In this document: piece by piece, positions 42,786-51,997 of the stretch | Position numbering within the stretch: position 1 is the first letter of the stretch | How the letters are laid out: each line of letters begins with the position of its first letter | DNA from: Streptomyces sp. Z26 | Lineage (GTDB): Bacteria > Actinomycetota > Actinomycetes > Streptomycetales > Streptomycetaceae | Assembly: GCF_003665095.1 (NCBI RefSeq) | Contig: NZ_RCHV01000002.1 | Span: 4,884,501-4,948,500, forward strand | DNA: 64,000 nt | Direction of reading: 5' to 3' | Notes under the pieces: model-generated | Told to the model about the DNA's origin: nothing | The model's input: the letters and a program-made list of their open reading frames with translations, nothing else | Databases searched by the model: none | Made by a program: the position numbers and the translations under genes

Positions 42786-44755
42786 CGTACGCTCCCCTCG
42801 GTCGCCGCGTCCGCCGTACGGGCGCCGCCGTCCGCGTCCCCGGGGGTGTCGGCCCCGTCACCGTCGGGCTGCTCGCCGCCCCGCTCGCCGGTCATCAGCG
42901 CCGCGTACTCCGGGCTGCGGCGCAGCAGTTCGCGGTGGGTGCCCACCGCCGTGATCCGGCCGCCGGACAGCAGTGCCACCCGGTCCGCGAGCAGCACCGT
43001 CGACGGGCGGTGCGCGACGACCAGCGCGGTCGTACCGGCCAGCGCCTCGCGCAGCGCCGCCTCGACCGCCGCCTCCGTCCGCACGTCCAGCGCGGACAGC
43101 GGGTCGTCCATCACCAGGAAGCGCGGGGTGCCGACCACCGCGCGGGCCAGCGCGAGGCGCTGCCGCTGGCCGCCGGACAGGGACAGGCCCTGCTCCCCGA
43201 CCTGGGTGCCGGTGCCCTCGGGCAGCGCGTCCACGAAGCCCTCGGCCTGCGCGACGCGCAGCGCGCGCCGCAACTCCCGCGCACCCGCGTCCGCCCCGCC
43301 CATCAGCACGTTCTCGGCGACGGTCGCGGAGAACAGCGTCGGCTCCTCGAACGCCACGGCCACCAGGGAGCGCAGCCGCTCCCGAGGCAGCGTGGTGACG
43401 TCGGTGCCGTCCAACGTGATCCGGCCGGACGTCACCTCGTGCAGCCGGGGTACGAGCGCGGTGAGCGTCGTCTTGCCGCTGCCCGTGCCGCCGACGAGCG
43501 CGAGCGTCTCGCCGGACGCGACGTGCAGGTCGACGCCGTCGAGGACGGGCGGGGCGCCGGGCGGCGCGTCCGGGTAGCGGAAGGTGACGCCGCTGAGGCG
43601 CAGCCCGTCGGGGGCGGCCGGGGCGGCGGGCGCCGTACGCGCGGCCGGGTCGGTGGCGGGGGGCCGTTCCGGCTCCGTCTCCCGCTCCAGGGCCGCCGCG
43701 TCCGCCGGGACCGGGGTGTCCATGACCTCGAAGAAGCGGTCCGTCGCCGTCGCCGCCTCGTTGCTCATCGCGAGCAGGAAGCCCAGCGACTCCACCGGCC
43801 AGCGCAGCGCCAGCGCCGTCGACAGGAACGCCACCAGGGTGCCCGCCGACAGGTCGCCGTCCGCGACCTGCACCGTGCCGAGGACCAGCGCGGCGCCCAC
43901 GGCGACCTCCGGCAGCGCCATGATCAGCGCCCAGATCCCGGCCAGGAGCCGGGCCTTGCGCAGCTCGGTGTGCAGCAGCAGGTCCGACTGCGCGTGGAAC
44001 GCGCGGGCCTGGCTGCGGTGGCGGCCGAAGCCCTTGATGACGCGGATGCCGAGGACCGCCTCCTCGACGACGGTCGTCAGGTCACCGATCTGGTCCTGCG
44101 CCCGGCGCGCCGCCACGGCGTAGCGCACCTCGAACAGCCAGCACAGCGCGGCCAGCGGGAGCAGCGGGGTGAGGACGACCAGCCCCAGGGTCCACTCCTG
44201 GAGCAGCATGATCGTGCAACCCACCACGATCGTCGCGGTGTTGACCAGCAGGAACGTCAACGGGAAGGCGAGGAACATCCGCAGCAGCTGGAGGTCCGTG
44301 GTCGCCCGCGACAGCAGTTGGCCGCTCGCCCACCGGTCGTGGAAGGCGACCGGCAGCCGTTGCAGCCGCCCGTACAGGTCCGCCCGCATCGCCGCCTCGA
44401 CGCCCGCCAACGGCCGCGCCACCAGCCAGCGCCGCAGCCCGAACAGCGCCGCCTCCGCCACGCCCACACCGAGCAGCAGCGCGCCGCCGAGCCACACGCC
44501 GCCCGCGTCGCGGTCCGCCACCGGGCCGTCCACCAGCCACTTCAGGATCAGCGGGATGGCCAGGCCCAGGCACGAGGCGACGATCCCGACGAGCGCGGCG
44601 GCGGACAGCCGCACCCGCACCGGCCGTACGTAGGGCCACAGGCGCAGCAGCGACCGTACGGCGGACCGCTTCGGCTCCGGCGCGGAGGCGGGCGCCGGGG
44701 TCGGGTCGGCTGACGCCGGGCTCGCGGTGGCGCCGGACGTGGGGGTGGCAGTCAT
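42782..44755 (-). CDS. ABC exporter half-transporter, subunit A of a heterodimer (degenerate Walker B)
   Basis: A 657-residue exporter half with six membrane helices (~40-335) and a C-terminal nucleotide-binding domain. Walker A is VGGTGSGKTT and the signature LSGGQRQRLAL is canonical. Walker B reads FLVMDDPLSALD, with Asp replacing the catalytic Glu. The degenerate ATP site would pair this Walker B with the ISAGQ signature of the partner, while the canonical site combines the intact elements of both. An ATG (44755) or GTG (44758) start is possible; neither has a strong ribosome site. It starts 34 bp after an MFS exporter gene. Confidence 0.92.
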   Translation of the reverse strand: MTATPTSGATASPASADPTPAPASAPEPKRSAVRSLLRLWPYVRPVRVRLSAAALVGIVASCLGLAIPLILKWLVDGPVADRDAGGVWLGGALLLGVGVAEAALFGLRRWLVARPLAGVEAAMRADLYGRLQRLPVAFHDRWASGQLLSRATTDLQLLRMFLAFPLTFLLVNTATIVVGCTIMLLQEWTLGLVVLTPLLPLAALCWLFEVRYAVAARRAQDQIGDLTTVVEEAVLGIRVIKGFGRHRSQARAFHAQSDLLLHTELRKARLLAGIWALIMALPEVAVGAALVLGTVQVADGDLSAGTLVAFLSTALALRWPVESLGFLLAMSNEAATATDRFFEVMDTPVPADAAALERETEPERPPATDPAARTAPAAPAAPDGLRLSGVTFRYPDAPPGAPPVLDGVDLHVASGETLALVGGTGSGKTTLTALVPRLHEVTSGRITLDGTDVTTLPRERLRSLVAVAFEEPTLFSATVAENVLMGGADAGARELRRALRVAQAEGFVDALPEGTGTQVGEQGLSLSGGQRQRLALARAVVGTPRFLVMDDPLSALDVRTEAAVEAALREALAGTTALVVAHRPSTVLLADRVALLSGGRITAVGTHRELLRRSPEYAALMTGERGGEQPDGDGADTPGDADGGARTADAATEGSVR

Positions 44756-44789
44756 CACGAGCGAGGTTACGGTCGGCCGCTGACATCGC

Positions 44790-46133
44790 TCACCCGGTTT
44801 TCGGTCCCGTCCCGACGGGGCGTTCCACGCGCCGCAGCGTACGGATCGCCGGTACGGACAGCAGCGCGCCGCACACCGCGAGGACCATGACCGCCCCGGC
44901 GAGCAGCACCGTACGCGCTCCGAACACCGCCGCCGCCGGACCCGCCAGTGCCTGGCCCACGGGCAGCATGGCGAGGGAGCCCGCCACCTCGTAGGCGTGG
45001 ACGCGGTTCAGGACGGGGCCCGGCACCTGCGTCTGCACGGTGGTCGCCCACATCACGCCCCAGAAGGCGACCGACGCGCCGGAGACCGCCGTGCACGCCG
45101 TCACGGCCGGCAGCGGCAGCTGCGCGCCGACCGCCGCCGGGTAGAGCGCGTAGCCGAAGAGGGCGAACGACCCGGCGCGCAGCAGCCGTACGGGGCGGGC
45201 GCGGAGCGCGAGGAGCCCGCCGACGGCCGTACCCGCCCCCAGCGCCGAGTTGACCAGCCCGTACGCGCCCGCGCCGTGCGCCGGGATGATCTCGGCCGCC
45301 GTCAGCGGCACGAGCGGGCCGGTGGCCGTGACCATGAGGACCATCCAGACGAGGATCACGCCCCACATCCAGTCGCGCGCCCTGAACTCCCGCCAGCCCT
45401 CGGCCAGATCGGCCCGGTACGTCGTACGCCGCCGTGCCGCGCGCCCCGCGTCCGGCGCGCGCCCGTGCGCGTACTCGTGCGGGTACGGTGCGGGCCGGAG
45501 CAGCAGCAGGCAGCCCGCGCTCAGCGCGTACGTCGCCGCGTGCGCGGCGAACACCCCGCCGGGGGAGGTGAGCGCGACCAGCACCCCGGCGAGCGCGGGT
45601 CCGGCGAGCATCGTCAGGGACTCGGCCGTGCGGATCGTGCCGTTCGCGCCCTGCACGTCCCGCGCGACCCGGGGGACGGTGCTGGCGACGCCCGGCTGGA
45701 ACAGCCCGGCGGCGACGCCGTTCACCGCGCCGATGGCGCAGATCTGCCACAGCACCACGTGGCCGCCGAAGAACAGCGCCGCCGCCAAGGACTGCGAGCA
45801 GACCCGGACCACGTCCGCGCCGACCATCAGCGCGCGGGTGTCGAAGCGGTCCGCGAACACGCCGCCGAAGACGACGAAACCGGCGAAGCACACGGAGAAC
45901 GACGCCAGCGCGTAGCCGATCGCCCCGGCGCCGAGTCCCTGTCCGAGCAGTCCCGCGGAGAGCGCGACGGGCAGCATCGCGTCGCCGAGCTTGGCGACGC
46001 CGCGCGCGGTGAAGAACAGGGCGAAGTCCCGGTTCCACAGCCGGGGCGGGGGCAGGGGCGCGGTCGCGGAGCGGGGTGCGGGGGCGGTCTCGGCGTGGGG
46101 CTCGGCGGGCGTCCCGGCGGCGGCTTCGGTCAC
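44790..46133 (-). CDS. MFS transporter (EntS/MFS_3-like exporter)
   Basis: A major-facilitator permease of about 447 residues with twelve predicted helices. Typical N-half features are RDFALFFTARGVAKLGDAMLPVAL and the first loop ADRFDTRALMVGADVVR. A basic, Arg-rich cytoplasmic loop (~residues 215-245) joins the halves. GTG 46133 is a choice by domain start; the frame stays open to 46367 and the ribosome site is weak. It heads an apparent three-gene export unit with the ABC pair. The substrate is unknown. Confidence 0.85.
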   Translation of the reverse strand: MTEAAAGTPAEPHAETAPAPRSATAPLPPPRLWNRDFALFFTARGVAKLGDAMLPVALSAGLLGQGLGAGAIGYALASFSVCFAGFVVFGGVFADRFDTRALMVGADVVRVCSQSLAAALFFGGHVVLWQICAIGAVNGVAAGLFQPGVASTVPRVARDVQGANGTIRTAESLTMLAGPALAGVLVALTSPGGVFAAHAATYALSAGCLLLLRPAPYPHEYAHGRAPDAGRAARRRTTYRADLAEGWREFRARDWMWGVILVWMVLMVTATGPLVPLTAAEIIPAHGAGAYGLVNSALGAGTAVGGLLALRARPVRLLRAGSFALFGYALYPAAVGAQLPLPAVTACTAVSGASVAFWGVMWATTVQTQVPGPVLNRVHAYEVAGSLAMLPVGQALAGPAAAVFGARTVLLAGAVMVLAVCGALLSVPAIRTLRRVERPVGTGPKTG

Positions 46134-46478
46134 GGGGCCCGAGTCTCGTGCGGACCGTGCGACGTGTCCACGGAGTTCCCGGCACACACCGAGGCGTTCC
46201 GTCACGCGTCCAACCCACCGCGCCGCGCCGCCCGTTGGGTGCCGGGTGTCGCCGGGGGCAGCCTGGGCAGTATCCGTGCGGGCGGAGGAAACTGCGACCG
46301 AACGGTGACATCCGTGGTGCTCGACGCCGTATGACGGTGTGGTTTTCTTCAGGTGTCCGAAAATCACGCCCGCCGGTGGCGATCCGGGTCACGGCCCGCC
46401 GCGCGGAGGACGTACGCGGAACCGGGGGCGCACGCGGAGTGCGCGGCACGTGCGAGCGGGACTCAAGGGGGAGCCGTC
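46134..46478. other. Divergent intergenic region, MFS / L,D-transpeptidase
   Basis: 345 bp between divergent genes. Around 46325-46365 there is a T- and A-rich patch (GGTTTTC and GAAAATC, loosely inverted) that probably contains a promoter. Open frames through the rest appear to be artefacts of GC bias. Confidence 0.4.
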
Positions 46479-47741
46479 GTGGATCTCAAAGCCATGCTGA
46501 AAGCGGACGCGATACGTGGCGCGGTGAACGGGGACGGCAGGGGCCGCGTCATCGGCGGGTCCGTCGCGGTGCTCGGCCTGCTGCTGGTCCTGGTGCTGTT
46601 GGCCGTCGCCTCGTTCGGCGGCGACGGCGACTCGGCCGCCGCCGACCGGCAGCGCGGCGAGGACACCCCGAAGGGCCCCTCGGACGCGGTCGTCGCGGTC
46701 GCCCCGAAGGACGGCGCGAAGGGCGTGGGCACGTCCGGCGCGCTGAAGGTGACGGCGTCGGGCGGCAAGCTCACGAAGGTCGTCGTGCGGGACGGCGACG
46801 ACCGCGAGATCGCGGGCAAGCTGGCCGCGGACGGCGCGTCCTGGAAGCCGGACGGGCGGCTGCGGGCCGAGACCGAGTACACCGTCGACGCGCGCGCCGA
46901 GGACTCCGAGGGTCGGGTTTCCGCCAAGAACTCCGCGTTCCGCACGGTCGCTGCCGACGAGACGTTCCTCGGCCGCTTCACACCGGAGGACGGCCAGGAG
47001 GTCGGCGTCGGGATGCCCGTGTCGATCACCTTCGACCGGCCGGTCGAGCACCGCGCGGACGTCGAGAAGGCCCTGAAGGTCAGCGCCGACCCCGAAGTCG
47101 ACGTGCGCGGGCACTGGTTCGGTGACGACCGGATCGACTTCCGGCCGGAGGAGTACTGGAAGAAGGGCACCAAGGTCAGCCTGAGGATGGACCTGAAGGG
47201 CGTCGAGGGCGCCTCGGGCGTCTACGGCACCCAGGACAAGAGCATCGACTTCACGGTGGGCCGCAGCCAGGTCAGCGTGGTGGACGCCAAGAAGAAGGAG
47301 ATGACCGTCACGCGGGACGGGAAGAAGATCAAGACCATCCCGATCACGGCGGGCAAGGCGCCCAACACCACGTACAACGGCAAGATGGTGATCAGCGAGA
47401 AGCACAAGGTGACCCGGATGGACGGGGAGACCGTGGGCTTCGGCGGCGAGTACGACATCAAGGACGTGCCGCACGCGATGCGGCTGAGCACCTCCGGCAC
47501 GTTCATCCACGGCAACTACTGGGCGGGCGAGGCGACGTTCGGCGCGCAGAACGCCAGCCACGGCTGCGTGGGGCTGTTCGACCACAAGGGCGGCGGCTCG
47601 TCCACGCCCGCCGCGTGGTTCTTCAAGAACTCCCTCGTCGGTGACGTCGTCGAGGTGACGAAGTCCGACGACGAGACCATCGCCCCGGAGAACGGCTTCA
47701 ACGGCTGGAACATGGACTGGAAGGAGTGGACGAAGTCCTGA
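46479..47741 (+). CDS. L,D-transpeptidase (YkuD) with Ig-like domains
   Basis: Cell-wall enzyme forming 3-3 peptidoglycan cross-links outside the membrane, 420 residues. GTG 46479 follows AAGGGGGAG. A single membrane anchor lies at ~24-45 instead of the lipobox seen in many relatives. Two Ig-like domains (~60-150 and ~155-265) lead to the YkuD domain (~270-400). Catalytic residues are the His in GTFIHGNYW and the His and Cys in NASHGCVGL. The C-terminal Trp-rich segment (GWNMDWKEW) packs on the catalytic domain in this family. It is divergent from the MFS gene. Confidence 0.94.
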   Translation: MDLKAMLKADAIRGAVNGDGRGRVIGGSVAVLGLLLVLVLLAVASFGGDGDSAAADRQRGEDTPKGPSDAVVAVAPKDGAKGVGTSGALKVTASGGKLTKVVVRDGDDREIAGKLAADGASWKPDGRLRAETEYTVDARAEDSEGRVSAKNSAFRTVAADETFLGRFTPEDGQEVGVGMPVSITFDRPVEHRADVEKALKVSADPEVDVRGHWFGDDRIDFRPEEYWKKGTKVSLRMDLKGVEGASGVYGTQDKSIDFTVGRSQVSVVDAKKKEMTVTRDGKKIKTIPITAGKAPNTTYNGKMVISEKHKVTRMDGETVGFGGEYDIKDVPHAMRLSTSGTFIHGNYWAGEATFGAQNASHGCVGLFDHKGGGSSTPAAWFFKNSLVGDVVEVTKSDDETIAPENGFNGWNMDWKEWTKS

Positions 47742-47758
47742 CCCGGCCGCCCGCCACG

Positions 47759-47783
47759 GGCCGGGACCGGTGAGGTCCCGGCC
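47759..47783. terminator. Terminator after the L,D-transpeptidase gene
   Basis: A perfect 10-bp stem (GGCCGGGACC / GGTCCCGGCC) with a 5-nt loop lies between convergent genes, ending just before the next stop codon. Confidence 0.75.
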
Positions 47784-47785
47784 GG

Positions 47786-48904
47786 TCATCCCGGCGTCGG
47801 CACCGGTACGACCGTCAGCACCGCGGACACCACGACCACGGCGGCAAGCGCCCACCACTCCACCCGCGCCGGTCGCAGCACCTGGTCGCACCCCGGGCCG
47901 TCGGGCCCCGGTTCGCCCTCCCGGCCCCCGCGCCGCTCCCGGTCCCCGTCACGCTCCCCACCCCCGTCCGTCAGGCCGCGCCGCGCGGCCAGCGCCAGCG
48001 CGCTGACCGCCGCGAAGAGCGCCAGCTTCACCAGCAGCGTCCGCCCGTACGCCGTCTTCAGCACCTCCTCCGGCGGCAGCCGCCGCAGCGTGCTGCACGT
48101 GCCCGTGACGGCCACCGCCGTGAACGCGGCCGCCGCCAGCCGGGCCCAGCGCAGCAGCAACGCCCGTACCGCGTACGGGTGTCCACGCCACAGCACCCCG
48201 ACGCGCAGCACGTACAGCAGGCCGCCGACCCACAGCGCGGCCGCCGTCAGGTGGGTGGCCGTGAGCAGCGCGCCGACCAGCGGGGTGTCGTCCTCCGGGT
48301 GCGCGCGCAGCGCCTCCGCGACCACGACCGCCGCCAGTGGTACGGGCGCCCAGGCGCGGCGGCCGGTGCCGAGGCAGAGGGCGGCGAGGAGGAAGCCGTT
48401 GGCGGCGAGATGGGCCAGTCCGCCCGTACGGGTGCCGTACACGTCGAGGTGCTGCCCGCCGCCCGGCCCGCCGTCCAGGAACCCGCCGCCGTCCAGCAGC
48501 AGGAGCTGCGCCTCGGCGCAGACCACGCCCGCCAGGGCGGCCCACGTCGCCCGGCTCGGCGGCGGCGGGCCGGGCGCCTCCGGCAGGGTGCGGGCCATGC
48601 GCGCGCCCGCGGCCTCGCCGAGGAGCACGGCGAGCGCGAGGTACAGCCCGGCGCGCAGCAGGGCCGCCGGTCCGGCGCCGGGCGCGTACGGTTCGCCCGT
48701 ACCGGAGGTGGCGAGCGCCGCGCCGTACAGCGCGCCGAGCGCGCCCGCCGCCGCGAGCGCCGCGGTGACCGGGGCGCGCGGCACGCGGCGCCGGGCCTCG
48801 ACGGGCGTACGGGACCCGACGAATGTACGGGGCGGGAGCGGGGCGGTGAGGGGGAGCGGGGAACGGGGGCGCGCGTGTCCGCCGGTGCGGTCGGAGACTG
48901 TCAC
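47786..48904 (-). CDS. CopD-like multi-pass membrane protein
   Basis: A 372-residue integral membrane protein with about eight hydrophobic segments. The region THLTAAALWVGGLLYVL is the conserved core of the copper-resistance CopD/YcnJ domain; a further conserved stretch is YGRTLLVKLALFAAV. This suggests copper import or handling, but no CopC partner is adjacent. A charged Arg/Glu/Gly loop (~315-345) precedes the last helix. GTG 48904 is the likeliest start, with a weak ribosome site; the frame extends to 49183. Confidence 0.8.
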   Translation of the reverse strand: MTVSDRTGGHARPRSPLPLTAPLPPRTFVGSRTPVEARRRVPRAPVTAALAAAGALGALYGAALATSGTGEPYAPGAGPAALLRAGLYLALAVLLGEAAGARMARTLPEAPGPPPPSRATWAALAGVVCAEAQLLLLDGGGFLDGGPGGGQHLDVYGTRTGGLAHLAANGFLLAALCLGTGRRAWAPVPLAAVVVAEALRAHPEDDTPLVGALLTATHLTAAALWVGGLLYVLRVGVLWRGHPYAVRALLLRWARLAAAAFTAVAVTGTCSTLRRLPPEEVLKTAYGRTLLVKLALFAAVSALALAARRGLTDGGGERDGDRERRGGREGEPGPDGPGCDQVLRPARVEWWALAAVVVVSAVLTVVPVPTPG

Positions 48905-49064
48905 CGCTCGATCATGTACATGGTGCTGTGGTGCGGCAAGATCGGACATACGGCGCCATCGCGGGTGACCGGGGACGTCACGGCCGGACGCCGCCGCCGT
49001 ACGGTCCCCGGACCCGTACCGGCGCCCTGCCCCGTCCGTGTGAACGGCGGCTAACCTGCCCCGT

Positions 49065-49832
49065 ATGACTGTGAACCTGGAAGTCGCCGACGGCGTCGGC
49101 ACCGTCCGCCTCGACCGGCCCCCGATGAACGCGCTCGACATCGCCATGCAGGACGGTCTGCGGGCGCTGGCCGCGGAGGTCACCGCGCGGGACGACGTGC
49201 GCGCCGTGGTGCTCTACGGCGGGGAGAAGGTGTTCGCCGCGGGCGCGGACATCAAGGAGATGCAGCGCATGGACCACGTGGCGATGGTCGCCCGGTCGCG
49301 CGGCCTCCAGGACGCGTTCACCGCCGTGGCGCGCGTCCCCAAGCCGGTCGTCGCGGCCGTCACCGGCTACGCGCTGGGCGGCGGCTGCGAGTTGGCGCTC
49401 TGCGCGGACTTCCGCGTCGCGGGCGAGCGCGCGAAGCTCGGCCAGCCCGAGATCCTGCTCGGGCTGATCCCGGGCGCGGGCGGCACGCAGCGGCTGCCGC
49501 GGCTGATCGGCCCGTCGAAGGCGAAGGACCTCATCTTCACCGGCCGCCAGGTCCGCGCGGACGAGGCGCTGGCGCTCGGTCTCGTCGACCGGGTGGTGCC
49601 GGACGACGAGGTGTACGCGCGGGCGCACGAGTGGGCGGCCGCGCTGGCGGCCGGGCCCGCGACGGCGCTGCGGGCGGCGAAGGAGTCGGTCGACAGCGGC
49701 CTGGAGGCGGACATCGACACCGGTCTGGCGCTCGAACGCACCTGGTTCGCCGGGCTGTTCGCCACCGAGGACCGGGAGACCGGGATGCGCAGCTTCGTCG
49801 AGGAGGGCCCGGGGAAGGCCCGCTTCCGCTGA
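49065..49832 (+). CDS. Enoyl-CoA hydratase/isomerase family protein
   Basis: A 255-residue crotonase-fold enzyme that probably hydrates enoyl-CoA in beta-oxidation. The oxyanion-hole segments are FAAGADIKEM and GYALGGGCELAL. Catalytic glutamates are in GGCELAL and GQPEILLGLIPGAGGTQRL, so both acid/base residues are kept. A TAACCT hexamer 8 bp before ATG 49065 and no ribosome site suggest a leaderless transcript. It is convergent with the methyltransferase gene behind a shared terminator. Confidence 0.93.
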   Translation: MTVNLEVADGVGTVRLDRPPMNALDIAMQDGLRALAAEVTARDDVRAVVLYGGEKVFAAGADIKEMQRMDHVAMVARSRGLQDAFTAVARVPKPVVAAVTGYALGGGCELALCADFRVAGERAKLGQPEILLGLIPGAGGTQRLPRLIGPSKAKDLIFTGRQVRADEALALGLVDRVVPDDEVYARAHEWAAALAAGPATALRAAKESVDSGLEADIDTGLALERTWFAGLFATEDRETGMRSFVEEGPGKARFR

Positions 49833-49845
49833 CCCGCTGACCGAC

Positions 49846-49884
49846 GGCGGCGTACGGCGCGGCACCGTACGCCCGTACGCCGCC
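49846..49884. terminator. Bidirectional terminator after the enoyl-CoA hydratase gene
   Basis: A perfect 12-bp stem (GGCGGCGTACGG / CCGTACGCCGCC) with a 15-nt loop lies between convergent genes. Confidence 0.75.
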
Positions 49885-49890
49885 CGCCCG

Positions 49891-50709
49891 TCACGGCTTG
49901 CGCGCCAGCCCCCCGTACACCGCGACCTCCCGCGGCTCCTCCAGCGGCGTCGCCTCCAGCCGCCACCGCGCGCAGGACACCACGCCGGGCGGCAGCAGCT
50001 CCAGCCCGTCGAAGTACCCGGCGATCTCCACCGGGGTGCGCGCCGTGTACGGGGCGGCGCCGCTGCTCTCGTTGTGGCGGCGCAGGGCCTCGACGTACGC
50101 GGGGTCGGTCGCGGAGCCGTCGTTCAGGCCGAGGTAGCTGCCGGACGGGAGGGCGTCGACGAGGCGGCGCACGGTGGCGCGCGCGTCGTCGTAGTCGGGG
50201 ATGAAGGCGAGGATGCCCATCAGCAGCAGCGCGACCGGCCGCGTGAAGTCCAGGGTCTCGGCGGCCTGTTCCAGGATGCGGTCGGGGTCGCGTACGTCGG
50301 CGTCCACGTAGTCGCACCGCCCCTCGGGCGCGCTGGACAGCAGCGCGCGGGCGTGCGCGAGCACCAGCGGGTCGTTGTCCACGTACACGATCCGGCACTC
50401 CGGCGCGGCACGCTGCGCCACCTCGTGGGTGTTGTCCCGGGTGGGCAGGCCGGTGCCGACGTCCAGGAACTGCCGTACGCCCTCCTCCTCGGCCAGGTGC
50501 CGTACGACCCGGCCGATGAACGCGCGCGACTCGGCGGTCACGTCGCGCATGCCGGGGAAGACGGCCAGGACGCGTTCGGCGGCCTCGGCGTCGACCTGGT
50601 AGTAGTCCTTGCCGTCGGCCAGGTAGTTCCATATGCGCGCCGAGTGCGGCCGGGTGTTGTCGATCCGGTCGCCCGCCGGGATGCCGGCCTCGTTGCCGCC
50701 GTCCGCCAT
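49891..50709 (-). CDS. SAM-dependent methyltransferase, DUF574 family
   Basis: A 272-residue protein of a family expanded in Streptomyces. The N-terminal signature RPHSARIWNYLADGKDYY and the SAM-binding motif FLDVGTGLPT are clear, followed by the acidic VYVDNDP and DYVDADVRDP. The fold is a Rossmann methyltransferase, but substrates of the family are not established. ATG 50709 has an AGGAAGGCG site. It is divergent from an RsbW-like kinase, a common companion for such genes in this genus. Confidence 0.9.
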   Translation of the reverse strand: MADGGNEAGIPAGDRIDNTRPHSARIWNYLADGKDYYQVDAEAAERVLAVFPGMRDVTAESRAFIGRVVRHLAEEEGVRQFLDVGTGLPTRDNTHEVAQRAAPECRIVYVDNDPLVLAHARALLSSAPEGRCDYVDADVRDPDRILEQAAETLDFTRPVALLLMGILAFIPDYDDARATVRRLVDALPSGSYLGLNDGSATDPAYVEALRRHNESSGAAPYTARTPVEIAGYFDGLELLPPGVVSCARWRLEATPLEEPREVAVYGGLARKP

Positions 50710-51147
50710 GTCCGTTCGCCTTCCTGTACGCCACTGTGCTCCGGCGGCCGCCGCGTGTCGGCGCCCGGTCGTGCTGCCCGCCCGTTCCCCACCCGCCCGG
50801 GGACACTCGTACGGAGGGCCCGTCCGCGCGGGCTGACCGGGCGTCAGCTCACGGTGCAGTCTCCCACCGGGGCGCCGCCGCGACCCCGGCCGCGCTCCGC
50901 CGGGTCCCGTACGCGCGCGCCGTGGGTGTACGGCGTACGCGCGCGCGGGCGCGGGACCGCCACGGGCCCGTGGGCCGGCCGAGGGGCAGGTCACGGGCGG
51001 GTGCGGGCGGATACAAGGATGCGGTACGCGCCGCGCGGGGCGCACGTCGGGGCGCGACGCGTACGCCGGAGGGCGCTCGCACGCGGCCTACTCGCCGGTA
51101 CTCTCCGCAATCCCGCGGATCGGCCACGAATTCACCGCGCGCCAGCC
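50710..51147. other. Divergent intergenic region, methyltransferase / RsbW-like kinase
   Basis: 438 bp of very GC-rich DNA with many GTACG words and no supported gene or strong palindrome. Promoters for both genes must lie here, but I cannot place them. Confidence 0.4.
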
Positions 51148-51657
51148 ATGATGGTCCCCATGGCGGGAGAGGGAGACGCGTCGAGTGCGACCGAGGCACC
51201 GGACGCGGCAGGCGACACGGTGCCCGGCGAGTCGGCGCGCACCGTCCTCGAACTCGTCGGAGACCCCACGGCGGGCGAGGTGCGGCTGCCCAACCGGCCG
51301 GAGTCCGCGAGCACGGCACGCCGACTGGCGCAGGCCGTTCTCCAACTGCGCTGGGCGCTGCCGCCGCAACCCACCGAGCACGCCGTGCTGCTCGTCTCCG
51401 AACTGGTCGGGAACGCCGTACGGCACACCGGCGCCCACGCCTTCGGGCTGCGGATGCAGCGGCGGCAGACCTGGATACGCGTCGAGGTCCGCGACCCCTC
51501 CCGGGGCCTGCCCTGCCTGCTGCCGGTGCACGAGCTGGACACCAGCGGGCGCGGACTCTTCCTCGTCGACCTGCTGTCCGACCGTTGGGGCGTGGACCTG
51601 CTGCCGCGTGGCAAGACGACGTGGTTCGAGATGCGCGTACCACCGCCCCCCGGTTGA
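51148..51657 (+). CDS. ATP-binding protein, RsbW/SpoIIAB-type anti-sigma factor kinase
   Basis: A small (~169 residue) HATPase_c protein of the large Streptomyces family related to anti-sigma-factor kinases. The N box is VSELVGNAVRHTGA, the G1 region VEVRDPSRGLP and the G2 region DTSGRGLFLVDLLSDRWG. The first ~40 residues are acidic and variable. Starts at 51148, 51151 or 51160 are all possible and none has a ribosome site. No sigma factor or antagonist gene is adjacent, so its partner cannot be named. Confidence 0.88.
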   Translation: MMVPMAGEGDASSATEAPDAAGDTVPGESARTVLELVGDPTAGEVRLPNRPESASTARRLAQAVLQLRWALPPQPTEHAVLLVSELVGNAVRHTGAHAFGLRMQRRQTWIRVEVRDPSRGLPCLLPVHELDTSGRGLFLVDLLSDRWGVDLLPRGKTTWFEMRVPPPPG

Positions 51658-51997
51658 CGGGTGACGGGCCCTCGGCGGGAGGTCCGGTCCGGGCCCCCGC
51701 TGGACCGACCCCTCAGCGAGGGGATTGGACACCGCCGGGAGGTCCGGACGGGGCGGACCCGAACGGACGGCTCCCCGACGGCCGCGCCCCACGACCGCCC
51801 CGGGACGGGCGCTGGGCACTGGTCCGCGGGCTCCCTGTCGAACGCGCGGAGTCCCTCTCCGGTACCACGCGAGACGGGGTCCCATGCATGAACGCGCCGA
51901 CATCCGTGCGCGAGCCACGGAAAAAGGGGACGAAACGACCGAGAGCGGTGAACACCGCACCACGCACCACGAGCGGGAAACGGGGAGGAGAACCGGC
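51658..51997. other. Intergenic region upstream of the SDR gene
   Basis: 340 bp. A GGGAGGTCCGG word is repeated near 51679 and 51738. A frame beginning MHERADIRAR runs into the SDR gene but has no domain and no ribosome site, so I treat it as leader. A strong GGGGAGGAG site ends the region. Confidence 0.4.

Noticed and set aside
51886..51997. In-frame N-terminal extension of the SDR protein beginning MHERADIRAR
   Set aside because: Charged and low-complexity, without a ribosome site, whereas ATG 51998 follows GGGGAGGAG and gives the standard SDR length.
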